From positions 3,944,658 to 4,008,657 of the forward strand of contig NZ_CP046566.1 of the NCBI RefSeq assembly GCF_009740285.1: a stretch of 64,000 nucleotides of DNA. The letters are read 5' to 3'. The position numbers and the translations under genes were made by a program. This DNA comes from Phnomibacter ginsenosidimutans (GTDB lineage: Bacteria > Bacteroidota > Bacteroidia > Chitinophagales > Chitinophagaceae). The notes under the pieces were generated by a model. That model did no database searches and had not been told where the DNA came from. It was given only the letters and a program-made list of their open reading frames with translations. Below, in pieces: positions 37,087 to 46,229 of this stretch (position 1 is its first letter; the number at the start of each line of letters is the position of its first letter).

Positions 37087-37509
37087 ATGCGCAGTACAAA
37101 TTTTACTCCTCAACGTGTAGCCCTTGTGGCTTTGTTGCTTGCCAGCACTTTGGCTGTGCAAGCTCAGTACAGAAACAGAGATGATGACAGACGGGACAAC
37201 CGCAACGAACGCCGGTACGACGATGACGACCACGACCGATATGACAATGGCCGTTATCAGCAAATGTACACGGTGCGAGACAGGCCAATGGCACCGTATG
37301 CCCGGCCCTCTTTGCGGCCATCGGGCAGGCATATCTGGATAGAAGCAGAATGGATGTGGCGCAGTGGCCGCTACGTGTACCAGCCAGGCTATTGGACAGT
37401 GCCCCGCAAGCACATGCAATATGTACCCGGGTACTGGCATCGTAGCCGGGGCGGATGGATTTGGGTGCAGGGTTACTGGACAAATGCCAGAGGACGTGGC
37501 CGCTGGTAA
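37087..37509 (+). CDS. YXWGXW repeat-containing secreted protein
   Basis: 140 residues with a signal peptide (LAVQAQ), an Arg/Asp/Asn-rich low-complexity part (about 28-60), and three aromatic repeats ending in YQPGYWTVP, YVPGYWHRS and WVQGYWTNA. These match the YXWGXW family, thought to be surface-exposed; the function is unknown. The ATG at 37087 is preferred to the TTG two codons earlier. Confidence 0.82.
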   Translation: MRSTNFTPQRVALVALLLASTLAVQAQYRNRDDDRRDNRNERRYDDDDHDRYDNGRYQQMYTVRDRPMAPYARPSLRPSGRHIWIEAEWMWRSGRYVYQPGYWTVPRKHMQYVPGYWHRSRGGWIWVQGYWTNARGRGRW

Positions 37510-37526
37510 AGCTTCACTACTTTTCA

Positions 37527-37559
37527 CAAAAAAGGCCGGCAGTAATGCCAGCCTTTTTC
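37527..37559. terminator. Bidirectional terminator between convergent genes
   Basis: An AAAAAAGGCCGGCA stem pairs (one mismatch) with TGCCAGCCTTTTT. A- and T-runs on both sides serve both the YXWGXW gene and the caspase gene. Confidence 0.8.
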
Positions 37560-37569
37560 ATGTACCAGA

Positions 37570-38916
37570 TTAATCAATTCTGAATACAGGATGCTGCACA
37601 CAGGGGCGTTTGCCTACACTGGGAATATCGCAATCGGTATTGTTGGCTTTGATGATGGTTTGCTTTTGTGCATCTTTTACAATTTGCTCCCAGGTAATAC
37701 CCCGCATGGTATTGAACGGGCTCAGCGACCGATCGAGTGCCGCCTTAAAATTGTAAGAGAAGAAGCCACCATAAGCCATGTTTCCGGCTGCCAATTCGCC
37801 TTTGGAAGCTGCGGTCATTAAAATGGAAACAGGCTTGGCAGGCATAAACAAAGATTGACAGGTGTTTTTATCCCACGATACACCAGAGTTGCGGGTACGG
37901 GTTACATCTGCCATACTGGGGGCAATGGCTGCAGGGTCGCTGTTGCAGCAATCACTCATCACCAAATTCACCCTTGCGCCTTTTGCCGTAATCATTTTGT
38001 AAATATTTTCCATGTTCAATGAGTTTTCCAGCAGGGGCTCAAAACTGGCCTGGCGCAATACGAGGTGCGGAAACTGGTGCCGATCTTTTGGATTGCTAAA
38101 CCCATGACCGGTATAGTAAAACACCACAATATCTTTTGACGATGGCTGCAAGCCCTGAATGGCAGCCATCACATTTTTCTTATTGTACTTTTCGCCAAAC
38201 ACTGCATTCTCTTTAAATCCAATTCCCATAAAAGCTGCCAGCTCCCGAAAGTTTTTGGTAACCCGTAAACGGTCTTTTTCGCAGGTGGGTCCAATCTCTT
38301 CATCCTGCGTATCGGCCACCACTATCAAATGCATGGTACTGCCCAGTTGGTCGGGGCGCAGCGGCCTTGTACTCACTTCAAACAAGCTGGTGTAAAACTC
38401 TTCGTCTTTGTTGAAAAACTGCAGTACCAGTTCTTCAGTCAGATCATCGTCTGTAATGAGTTCTGCCGTTTCATAATGGAGAATATCAAGCTCAGAATTT
38501 TCATCCAGCATATCTCCCCTGATTACCATCCATGGCACATAATATCCTTCCTCATCTTCCAAAAACCCAAAAGCATCAGGCGGATATTTTTCTTGCATGT
38601 TGCCCCTGACCATTTGTGGATTTTCGCCATGCAACATCATGTAAATGGTATCCGTTTCGTTCGCAGCTCCGGCTTTAAATGTGTCAATCACTTCCAGCAA
38701 ATCCATGTCTACAATTGCATCAGGATCACCCTTACTGTCTTTAAAGTGAATGCGTGCAAAACCTGTACCATCATCGAACCGTACAATGAACGCATCTTGC
38801 ATTTGTGGCTCGCCGGTTTTGAGATTGTATGATTCGTAGGTACAGCGGTAAATAGACTGTGCCGATAGCAGCGAACTGACACAACACAGTATTGCCAATA
38901 AAAAAGCGGGTTTCAT
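37570..38916 (-). CDS. Secreted caspase-like (C14) protease
   Basis: 448 residues with a signal peptide (SSLLSAQ). A ~200-residue N-terminal region of unknown fold precedes the caspase/metacaspase p20-type domain (about 195-330): the catalytic His is in FYYTGHGFSNP and the Cys in VMSDCCNSDP. Caspase-family peptidases cleave after Asp, or after Arg/Lys in metacaspases. The signal peptide places this one outside the cytoplasm. It is divergent from the TPR membrane protein with 172 bp between them. Confidence 0.85.
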   Translation of the reverse strand: MKPAFLLAILCCVSSLLSAQSIYRCTYESYNLKTGEPQMQDAFIVRFDDGTGFARIHFKDSKGDPDAIVDMDLLEVIDTFKAGAANETDTIYMMLHGENPQMVRGNMQEKYPPDAFGFLEDEEGYYVPWMVIRGDMLDENSELDILHYETAELITDDDLTEELVLQFFNKDEEFYTSLFEVSTRPLRPDQLGSTMHLIVVADTQDEEIGPTCEKDRLRVTKNFRELAAFMGIGFKENAVFGEKYNKKNVMAAIQGLQPSSKDIVVFYYTGHGFSNPKDRHQFPHLVLRQASFEPLLENSLNMENIYKMITAKGARVNLVMSDCCNSDPAAIAPSMADVTRTRNSGVSWDKNTCQSLFMPAKPVSILMTAASKGELAAGNMAYGGFFSYNFKAALDRSLSPFNTMRGITWEQIVKDAQKQTIIKANNTDCDIPSVGKRPCVQHPVFRID

Positions 38917-39088
38917 ACAGGGATGGATTTAAGGTAAATATTACGAATAAGTAATGTACGATGCATTTATGACTTGCACAAGTTTGGTGTTGAATTGACC
39001 AGCAACGACGCATAAAAATCTGACACAAGAGTATGGAATGCAATAAAAGCCCAGTACATTCACTACTTACCGCCCATCTCCCTAGTGT

Positions 39089-40510
39089 ATGCATATATTT
39101 TCCCGATTCATGATATGTTGTGTGCTGTGTGTTTGTTGTGTCAACCAACACACACATGCACAGCAAGCCAAAGAAGATAGTTTTCGCCAACTACTCAACA
39201 TGGCCAAAACAGATACCAACAAAGTGATATGGCAGTGGCGGCTGGCAGATGTAATGAACAAACGCCTGCCCGATTCGGCGCTGTATTTGGCTCAGCAGGC
39301 TTTGGCGCTAGCCCGGCAACTGCGCTACACCGAAGGTGAATCCGCATCGTTGGGTGTATTGGCCAACACCCTTATTAAACTGGGCAACTATCCCAAAGCC
39401 CTCGACTTTTACCTGCAAAAATTACAACTGGAAGAGGGCAGAAATATGCCCCGCAATTTGGCCAGTGTGGTGATGAATATTGGTGTGGTGTACATGTTTC
39501 AGCAAGAGTACCGCCTGGCATTGTCATATTACCTGCGGGCCGATTCGCTGATTGAAGAAAATAACCTTAGCGATATCCGCTACAACAGTGCCCTCAACAT
39601 TGGTGATTTGTACGACCGGATGAATATGCCTGATTCTGCTCATTTTTATTTCAACAAATCGTTGCTGCTGGCGATAGTTAATAACGACAGCGCATTTATG
39701 GCAACATCAATGGTAGGCCTCGGGCATAGCAGCCGCAAGCTTTTACAGAGCAATCAGTCGGCCGGCTATTACTACAGTGCCATTCCGCTGTTGCAGCAAG
39801 CCAGCGACAATGATTTGCTATGTGAAGCTTACCTCGGTTTATCGCAATTGTATCAGCAACAACAGCGAACAGATTCTGCCATATATTTTGCAACAAAATC
39901 ATTTGCGCTGGCAGAAGTGAGCAACTTTGCTTCGCGGTCATTAGATGCAGCAAGATTACTCACTGGTTTGTATAAATCGGCCCGCAATACGGATAGTGCA
40001 TTGGTGTATATGGAGCGTAGCAGTATACTCAGCGACAGCATCAATAGCAGGCAGCGGGTACGTCAGTTAGAAATGCTGTCGACCAATGAAAAACTCAGAC
40101 AACAAGAGGCCAGTATTGCCCGCCAGAAAGCCGAAGAAGAAAGATCCAAACAACTGCAATACTTATTCATCAGCGTATTTATTCCTTTGGTTTTTTTGCT
40201 CACTTTCTTTTTAAGCCAACGCAGAATTCCGGTGCGGATTATCCGTTTTATGGGCATCATTTCTTTGCTCATCTTGTTCGAATTTCTAACGCTGCTGCTT
40301 CATCCGGTGGTGGCCGATTTTACACATCACAATCCGGTATATGAACTGCTCATTTTTGTGTGTATTGCATCGTTGCTTATTCCTGCGCACCATTCGCTGG
40401 AGCATTGGATAATAGCCAAACTTACCAACCGGCACCAGCAGCACCAGCGGCCATCTTACGTTATTAGGTTGATGACGAAAAAGCTGAAAATAAAAAAGCC
40501 AGCTCCTTAA
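39089..40510 (+). CDS. TPR-repeat protein with C-terminal membrane domain
   Basis: 473 residues. A signal peptide (THAQ) is followed by six or seven TPR units (about 55-320), a coiled coil (about 325-360, rich in Glu/Arg/Gln) and three TM helices (about 363-435), ending in a basic tail. The architecture is like the input part of Bacteroidota TPR-sensor proteins, but with no kinase or DNA-binding domain. A periplasmic sensor or scaffold is an inference. Confidence 0.7.
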   Translation: MHIFSRFMICCVLCVCCVNQHTHAQQAKEDSFRQLLNMAKTDTNKVIWQWRLADVMNKRLPDSALYLAQQALALARQLRYTEGESASLGVLANTLIKLGNYPKALDFYLQKLQLEEGRNMPRNLASVVMNIGVVYMFQQEYRLALSYYLRADSLIEENNLSDIRYNSALNIGDLYDRMNMPDSAHFYFNKSLLLAIVNNDSAFMATSMVGLGHSSRKLLQSNQSAGYYYSAIPLLQQASDNDLLCEAYLGLSQLYQQQQRTDSAIYFATKSFALAEVSNFASRSLDAARLLTGLYKSARNTDSALVYMERSSILSDSINSRQRVRQLEMLSTNEKLRQQEASIARQKAEEERSKQLQYLFISVFIPLVFLLTFFLSQRRIPVRIIRFMGIISLLILFEFLTLLLHPVVADFTHHNPVYELLIFVCIASLLIPAHHSLEHWIIAKLTNRHQQHQRPSYVIRLMTKKLKIKKPAP

Positions 40511-40520
40511 CAGAGCTGGC
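40491..40520 (-). terminator. Terminator of the small lipoprotein gene
   Basis: GCCAGCTC (40498-40505) and GAGCTGGC (40513-40520) form the stem; six T follow on the minus strand. It overlaps the last codons of the convergent TPR gene. Confidence 0.82.
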
Positions 40521-40540
40521 CATTCGCTTCTTGCATTGCA

Positions 40541-40762
40541 TTACTTGTTGGGCGTCACTACAGGTCTTGTAGAAGCCGTGTCTCTTGCAGTGGTATCGGG
40601 GGTAGCAGCAGGAGCAGTAGTATCCGGGGCTGGTGCAGCCATTTCGGTGCTGGTTTCTGCTGGCTTTTCTTCGGCGCTACCACAAGCCGTTACAAAAAAA
40701 CTGGCCATTACTACAGTGGCCATCATTGCGGTTCTCAAGGATTTCAAGGGGCTAAGTTGCAT
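40541..40762 (-). CDS. Small Pro/Thr/Ala-rich lipoprotein
   Basis: 73 residues from the ATG at 40762. A lipobox FVTAC near residue 27 is followed by a low-complexity acidic Pro/Thr/Ala tail with no fold. Probably a membrane-anchored lipoprotein; no family recognised. A TTTG-N19-TATATTAC sequence lies upstream and may be its promoter. Confidence 0.65.
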   Translation of the reverse strand: MQLSPLKSLRTAMMATVVMASFFVTACGSAEEKPAETSTEMAAPAPDTTAPAATPDTTARDTASTRPVVTPNK

Positions 40763-41005
40763 GGTATAAAAGATTTTAATGATAGGTAATATAGCTGATT
40801 CCGATGGCGTATCAAAGCCTTGGCTACAATTTTCCTCAAACCGGCAAAAAATCAACATTCGGTAAAGCCTGTTGAAAACCCAGCGTTTTCAGGCGTTTTC
40901 GAAAAATTAACCCATTGCCCAAGCCCATTTTGGCACTAATATTGAAGCATGGAGCATGGCTACGGGTATTTCGTAGCCGGCACGGTTTGTTTCAGTTTAA
41001 TCCCT

Positions 41006-42019
41006 ATGAAGTACCTGGAAAGATGCAGCAGGCTGGCTGCGCTTATCCTGCTTAGTGTGTGCCTATACAGCACCACGCAGGCACAAGTGCAATCGCCCCG
41101 ATACGTAAACGTGAATCTCAACTGCAAAGGCTTTTATGAATATCTGCCCAGTGGCTACGCCAATAGTCCCGGCCAAAAATTTCCGCTGATTGTATTTGTG
41201 CATGGTTTGGGTGAATTGGGCGATGGCTCTGCCGCAAAGCTGCCACTGGTACTGCGCAACGGACCACCCAAACTCATCAACAACAAAACCTGGCCCGACT
41301 CTTTTAACGTGAATGGACAGTGGCACAAACCCATTGTTATTTCGCCCCAGTTTATAAAATGGCCCACCCCGGGCGATATGGACACGTTGGTAAACTATGT
41401 AGTAGCCAATTATAAAATAGATCGCAGCCGTATTTATGTAACCGGATTGAGTATGGGCGGAGGTGTTACCTGGAACTATGCCAGCAACAGCACGGCCTGG
41501 TGCAGAAGAATTGCCGCCATTGTTCCTGTTTGCGGCGCTACCACGCCCAGCACCACAAGAGGGGCTTTGATGGGCAAACAAGACTTGCCCGTATGGGCTA
41601 CCCACAATCAAAGCGACCCCACTGTAGCGGTGAGCAATACCAATAACTATATCAGCTACATCAACGAATCTGCAACACCGCCCGATCCATTGGCCCGAAA
41701 AACCATTTTCCCGGTTTCGGGCCACGATGCATGGAGCACAACCTACAACCCAAACTACAGAGAAGATGGAAAGAATGTGTATGAATGGATGCTCCAATTT
41801 CGGCGGGAATTTACCAGTACATGGATTGGCGGCACCAGTACCGCCTGGGACAACAACGCCAATTGGAGCGAAGGCATCGTGCCCGATGCCAATACCAATG
41901 TGGTCATCAACAATGGCAATATCATCATCAAGAAAAACGTAGAAGTAAAAAGCATCAACATTGCCCGTGGTGCTTCTTTGAAAGTAGATCCCGGTTTTAA
42001 GCTCAACATTGTGCAATAA
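41006..42019 (+). CDS. Secreted alpha/beta-hydrolase esterase with C-terminal beta domain
   Basis: 337 residues. A signal peptide (YSTTQAQ) precedes a hydrolase domain with the nucleophile elbow GLSMGGG, an oxyanion segment VFVHGLGELGDG and a late SGHDAW histidine. The fold resembles dienelactone-hydrolase/PHB-depolymerase-type esterases. Residues from about 280 (WIGGTSTAWDNNANWSEG) match a parallel-beta module common in secreted Bacteroidota proteins, and the protein ends with no T9SS sorting domain. Confidence 0.8.
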   Translation: MKYLERCSRLAALILLSVCLYSTTQAQVQSPRYVNVNLNCKGFYEYLPSGYANSPGQKFPLIVFVHGLGELGDGSAAKLPLVLRNGPPKLINNKTWPDSFNVNGQWHKPIVISPQFIKWPTPGDMDTLVNYVVANYKIDRSRIYVTGLSMGGGVTWNYASNSTAWCRRIAAIVPVCGATTPSTTRGALMGKQDLPVWATHNQSDPTVAVSNTNNYISYINESATPPDPLARKTIFPVSGHDAWSTTYNPNYREDGKNVYEWMLQFRREFTSTWIGGTSTAWDNNANWSEGIVPDANTNVVINNGNIIIKKNVEVKSINIARGASLKVDPGFKLNIVQ

Positions 42020-42123
42020 TCTGGCTACTTGTTTTGCATTGCATTTTTTAGTGCTGCAACTATTTGGCATTTTCGCAGCCACAGCGTGGCGGCCAATGTC
42101 AATCGCCTTGCTGACGAAAGCGT

Positions 42124-43428
42124 ATGAGTCAATTTGTAGTAAGAGGCGGCCACAAACTCAGCGGCACCATTGTGCCACAAGGCGCCAAAAACGAAGCCCT
42201 GCAAATCATTTCGGCAGTACTCCTCACCGCCGAGCCTGTTACCATTACTAATATTCCCGATATACTGGATGTAAACCTGCTGATAGAACTGCTGCAGGAA
42301 ATGGGCGTAAAAGTGCAACGACCAGAGCGGGATACCTGCATTTTTCAGGCCGATGATGTAGATGTTGATTATCTGCACAGCCCCGCTTTTCATAAAAAAA
42401 GCGGCCGGCTTCGGGGCAGTGTGATGCTGGCAGGACCCATGCTGGCCCGATTTAAAAAAGCCTTCGTGCCCAAGCCCGGTGGCGATAAAATTGGCCGTCG
42501 CCGGTTGGATACCCATATCATCGGTTTTGAAAAACTCGGCGCCACTTTCACCTATCATCCCGAAGATGGCTTTTACCACCTGAGTGGCGATGCCATGCAG
42601 GGCACCTACATTTTGCTGGACGAACCCAGTGTAACCGGTACCGCCAACATCGTAATGGCCGCATCGCTTACACCCGGCACCACCACCATTTACAACGCCG
42701 CCTGCGAGCCTTACCTGCAGCAGCTCTGCGCCATGATTAACCGCATGGGTGGCAAAATCAGTGGCATTGGCAGCAACCTGCTCAGCATAGAAGGTGTAAG
42801 CTCATTGAAAGGTACCGAACACCGCATGCTGCCCGATATGATTGAGATTGGCAGTTTCATTGGCCTCGCCGCCATGACGCAAAGCAATATCCGCATTCAG
42901 GGTTGTGGCATTCCACACCTGGGCATCATTCCCGAAAAGTTTCGGCAGCTGGGTATTCAGTTTGATATTGATGGCGATGATATAGTAGTGCCCGAACAAG
43001 ACAGCTACGAAATTCAAACCTATATGGACGGCGGTGTGCTCACCATTTACGACCATCCGTGGCCGGGCCTCACCCCCGACCTGCTGAGCATTATGTTGGT
43101 AGTGGCCACACAAGCCCGGGGCAGCGTACTCATTCACCAGAAAATGTTTGAAAGCCGCTTGTTTTTCACCGATAAACTCATTGACATGGGGGCACAAATT
43201 ATTTTGTGCGACCCACACCGTGCCGCTGTTATAGGCCTGGGCCGCAGCCAAAACCTGCGGGGCATTACCATGAGCAGCCCCGATATTCGGGCGGGTGTAG
43301 CATTGCTGATTGCCGCTCTTAGTGCTGATGGCAAAAGTGTGATTCAAAACATTGAACAGATAGACCGCGGCTATCAAAACATCGACGGCCGCCTGCAGGC
43401 ATTGGGAGCACACATTGTACGGGAGTAA
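42124..43428 (+). CDS. murA: UDP-N-acetylglucosamine 1-carboxyvinyltransferase
   Basis: 434 residues. It makes enolpyruvyl-UDP-GlcNAc, the first committed step of peptidoglycan synthesis. The EPSP-synthase fold is complete (PQGAKNEALQ at the start, HPWPGLTPDL late). The active-site loop reads PGGDKIGRRRLD with Asp121 where Escherichia coli MurA has Cys115; Asp at this position is known to confer fosfomycin tolerance. Followed by yqeY, 70 bp away. Confidence 0.95.
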   Translation: MSQFVVRGGHKLSGTIVPQGAKNEALQIISAVLLTAEPVTITNIPDILDVNLLIELLQEMGVKVQRPERDTCIFQADDVDVDYLHSPAFHKKSGRLRGSVMLAGPMLARFKKAFVPKPGGDKIGRRRLDTHIIGFEKLGATFTYHPEDGFYHLSGDAMQGTYILLDEPSVTGTANIVMAASLTPGTTTIYNAACEPYLQQLCAMINRMGGKISGIGSNLLSIEGVSSLKGTEHRMLPDMIEIGSFIGLAAMTQSNIRIQGCGIPHLGIIPEKFRQLGIQFDIDGDDIVVPEQDSYEIQTYMDGGVLTIYDHPWPGLTPDLLSIMLVVATQARGSVLIHQKMFESRLFFTDKLIDMGAQIILCDPHRAAVIGLGRSQNLRGITMSSPDIRAGVALLIAALSADGKSVIQNIEQIDRGYQNIDGRLQALGAHIVRE

Positions 43429-43498
43429 TGGCCGTATATTAACGTACCTTGCAGCGCCAAACCATCATTCTTTTTTGCAAATAAAAAACAGCAATACC

Positions 43499-43954
43499 AT
43501 GAGCTTAGAAACACAGATAATGGAGCAACTGAAAGAAGCCATGAAGGCAAAGAACGAAGCCAAACTGCGTTCGTTGCGGGCCATTAAAGCAGCCATTATT
43601 TTGGCCAAAACCAGTGAAGGTGCCAATGGCGAAATCAGTGCCGACGATGAGATGAAACTGTTGCAAAAGCTGGTGAAGCAACGCAAAGACAGCCTCGATA
43701 TTTACAACCAGCAAGGCCGTGCCGATTTGGCGGTGAAAGAGCAGGAAGAAATTGATGTGATCAATTTGTTTTTGCCCAAGCAAATGACCGAAGAAGAATT
43801 GAAAACAGCCATTGCCGCCATACTCGCCGAAACTGGTGCCAGCAGCCCCGCCGATATGGGCAAAGTAATGGGCGTAGCCACCAAACAACTGGCCGGCAAA
43901 GCAGATGGCAAAGCCATTAGCGCCATGGTAAAAAGCCTGTTGAGCGGTCAATAG
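43499..43954 (+). CDS. GatB/YqeY domain protein
   Basis: 151 residues starting MSLETQIMEQLKEAMKAKN. It is the stand-alone YqeY form, with the RSLRAIKAAI helix and a C-terminal helical domain like the tail of GatB. GatB tails contact tRNA, but the role of stand-alone YqeY is unclear. The ATG at 43499 gives the family length. A terminator follows. Confidence 0.9.
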   Translation: MSLETQIMEQLKEAMKAKNEAKLRSLRAIKAAIILAKTSEGANGEISADDEMKLLQKLVKQRKDSLDIYNQQGRADLAVKEQEEIDVINLFLPKQMTEEELKTAIAAILAETGASSPADMGKVMGVATKQLAGKADGKAISAMVKSLLSGQ

Positions 43955-43975
43955 TTTTATGGAATGATATACAAT

Positions 43976-44016
43976 AAACCCGCTGCTTCCTTCGTATGGG
44001 CAGCGGGTTTTGTTTT
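43976..44016 (+). terminator. Terminator after the yqeY-like gene
   Basis: AAACCCGCTGC (43976-43986) pairs with GCAGCGGGTTT (44000-44010), followed by a T-rich run. Confidence 0.88.
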
Positions 44017-44040
44017 ACTGCATCGCCTATTTTTATCTGT

Positions 44041-44586
44041 ATGACGATTGATATCATTGCATTAGTAGTATTGGCCATTGCCGTATGGAAGGGACTGCAA
44101 AAAGGACTGGTTGTCGGCCTGTTTTCATTCATCGGCATTTTTGTAGGTGCTGCAGCTGCCCTCAAACTCAGCGGCATGGCCGGCCAATACTTGCTGGCAC
44201 AGTTTCCCAACCTTGGGCCATGGGTACCCTTGTTGTCATTCATCCTGGTTTTTGCCGGGGTAGTTATTTTGGTAAGACTCATTGCTGCTTTTATTGAAAA
44301 AACACTGGAATGGAGCATGATGGGCTGGGCCAATAAACTCGGCGGCATCTTGTTTTTTACCTTACTGTATGCATTGTTGTTTAGCATTGCGCTTTTTTAT
44401 GCTGATAAAATGGCGCTACTCTCAGCAGAAACCAAACAAGCATCTGTGGCCTATAGCATATTGCAACCCTTAGCTCCAATACTGATGGATGGCATGGGTA
44501 AACTCATACCCATTTTCAAAGATTTGTTTGGTGAGTTGGAAGCCGCATTTGATGGCCTTACCACAGCAGCACCAAAACCGGCTTAG
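44041..44586 (+). CDS. CvpA family membrane protein
   Basis: 181 residues with four TM helices (about 3-20, 25-45, 60-82 and 99-120). The early DIIALVVLAIAVWKGLQKGLVVGL is the CvpA signature. CvpA homologues are linked to colicin V production and bile or envelope stress; the exact role is unknown. Start at the ATG at 44041. Confidence 0.85.
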   Translation: MTIDIIALVVLAIAVWKGLQKGLVVGLFSFIGIFVGAAAALKLSGMAGQYLLAQFPNLGPWVPLLSFILVFAGVVILVRLIAAFIEKTLEWSMMGWANKLGGILFFTLLYALLFSIALFYADKMALLSAETKQASVAYSILQPLAPILMDGMGKLIPIFKDLFGELEAAFDGLTTAAPKPA

Positions 44587-44701
44587 CCATTGCAGACCAA
44601 CATATTGCAGGCTGTATAGTCAAATCCTTTATATTAGCGGCGTTCGGTATCCCTTTGGGTTCGAATCACTATTTTTACTGAGCTTAAAGGCAGCGCTATA
44701 G

Positions 44702-45478
44702 ATGCAGTACGAGATTAAACAGAAAGATAAGTTCAAATACATAGAGGAAGGTGCCGGTGAGCCTCTGGTGTTGCTGCACGGTTTATTTGGAGCCCTCAGC
44801 AACTTCAAAGATTTGGTGGAGCACTTCCGGCAAACACATAGGGTAATTGTGCCCATGCTGCCCTTGTTTGATTTGGACATTTTTCATACCACCGTGGGTG
44901 GCCTCGAAAAACATGTTCAGAAGTTTATTGAAACCCTCGATTTAAAAGACATACACCTGCTGGGCAATAGCCTGGGCGGCCATGTGGCACTGGTGCATAT
45001 ACTCAAGCATCCCGAACGCATCAAATCGCTGATACTTACCGGCAGTTCGGGTTTGTTTGAAAACGGCATGGGCGATACCTACCCCAAGCGTGGCGATTAC
45101 GAATACATCCGCAAGAAAACCGAACTCACTTTTTACGATCCCAACATGGCATCAAAAGAGTTGGTAGATGAAGTATTTGAAATCACCAACAACCGCCTGA
45201 AAGTGATTAAGATTATTGCGTTGGCCAAAAGTGCCATTCGCAACAATCTGGGTGAAGAACTGAATCAAATCAAACAACCTACGCTCCTCATTTGGGGCAA
45301 CAACGATATCATTACGCCGCCGTTTGTGGGCCGCGAATTCAACAAGCTCATCCCCAACAGCGAGTTGCACATTATCGATCATTGCGGCCATGCCCCCATG
45401 ATGGAAGTGCCGGGAGAGTTTAATGAAGTACTGGCTAAATTCTTAACAAAACTCAGCCAACCCGCGGCAGTTTCCTAA
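44702..45478 (+). CDS. Alpha/beta-fold hydrolase
   Basis: 258 residues with the HGLFG oxyanion loop, the nucleophile GNSLGGH, an acid in WGNNDIITPP and the His in DHCGHAPMMEVP. Substrate unknown. No signal peptide. It precedes the CBS-domain gene by 23 bp; a TTG-N22-TATATTAG sequence about 80 bp upstream may be its promoter. Confidence 0.88.
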   Translation: MQYEIKQKDKFKYIEEGAGEPLVLLHGLFGALSNFKDLVEHFRQTHRVIVPMLPLFDLDIFHTTVGGLEKHVQKFIETLDLKDIHLLGNSLGGHVALVHILKHPERIKSLILTGSSGLFENGMGDTYPKRGDYEYIRKKTELTFYDPNMASKELVDEVFEITNNRLKVIKIIALAKSAIRNNLGEELNQIKQPTLLIWGNNDIITPPFVGREFNKLIPNSELHIIDHCGHAPMMEVPGEFNEVLAKFLTKLSQPAAVS

Positions 45479-45501
45479 CGTTACATCCTCAATCACCGCA
45501 C

Positions 45502-46162
45502 ATGCTCAATCAACAGCTCATATCGCCCCTCATTACACCGCTACAGCATGGGCAAACTGTTGAAGAAGCACTGCTGCAAATGGAAGACCAGGGTGTGTCG
45601 CATTTGCCCCTGCTCAAAGATGGTCATCTGGAAGCCGTCATTGCAGAAAGCGATTTGCTGGATGCAGACCAACGCACGTTGGTAGAAACACTGCCTGTAT
45701 ATGCAGCCCCCATTGCTGTAGCTGCCGACAATCATTTTTTAAGTGCTTGCTGCTGCCATGCTTGGCCGGCAGCTAAGTGCCGTACCTGTGGTTGCCGCCG
45801 AAAATGAATATGTAGGCACCATCACGGAACATACATTGCTGCAGCAACTGGCACAGCTTACCGGTGCTATGGGTGCAGGCGCATTGGTGGTGATAGAAAT
45901 GGAGCCGCATCAGCTGAGCATCAGCGAACTATCGAAACTGGTAGAAACCAATGATGCCCACATTACCCAGTTCAACACCAGCATACACCCCGACACTGGT
46001 ATGCTGCTGGCTACGCTGCGCATCAACAAGCAAGAAATAAGCGACATTGTAGCTACGCTCCAGCGCTACGATTATCATGTGGTATTTTTTTCGGGCGAAG
46101 AACATTATGAAAATGAACTCCGCAGAAACTACCAGCACCTCATGAATTTTTTGACAATGTAG
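45502..46162 (+). CDS. CBS-domain protein, one frameshift
   Basis: Two CBS motifs (about 1-60 and 70-120), then a C-terminal ACT-like half (about 140-219). The frame breaks after FLSA: one extra T at 45747-45748 (GCT-T-GCT) turns AAMLGRQLSAVPVV into a cysteine-rich dead end. Without it the protein has about 219 residues and reads through to 46162. Possibly an energy or nucleotide sensor. It heads the group containing the POTRA protein, nadK and the DUF6089 gene. Confidence 0.8.
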
Positions 46163-46229
46163 GCGATGGCTTTGCCTGCTTGCCCCTATCTTTCCAGTAT
46201 TCCCAATTATTTCAAAATGTGATGAGTGC

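Noticed and set aside
44640-44690. GGGTTCGAATCACTA looks like a tRNA T arm
   Set aside because: The stem does not pair, and no anticodon or acceptor arm is present around it.
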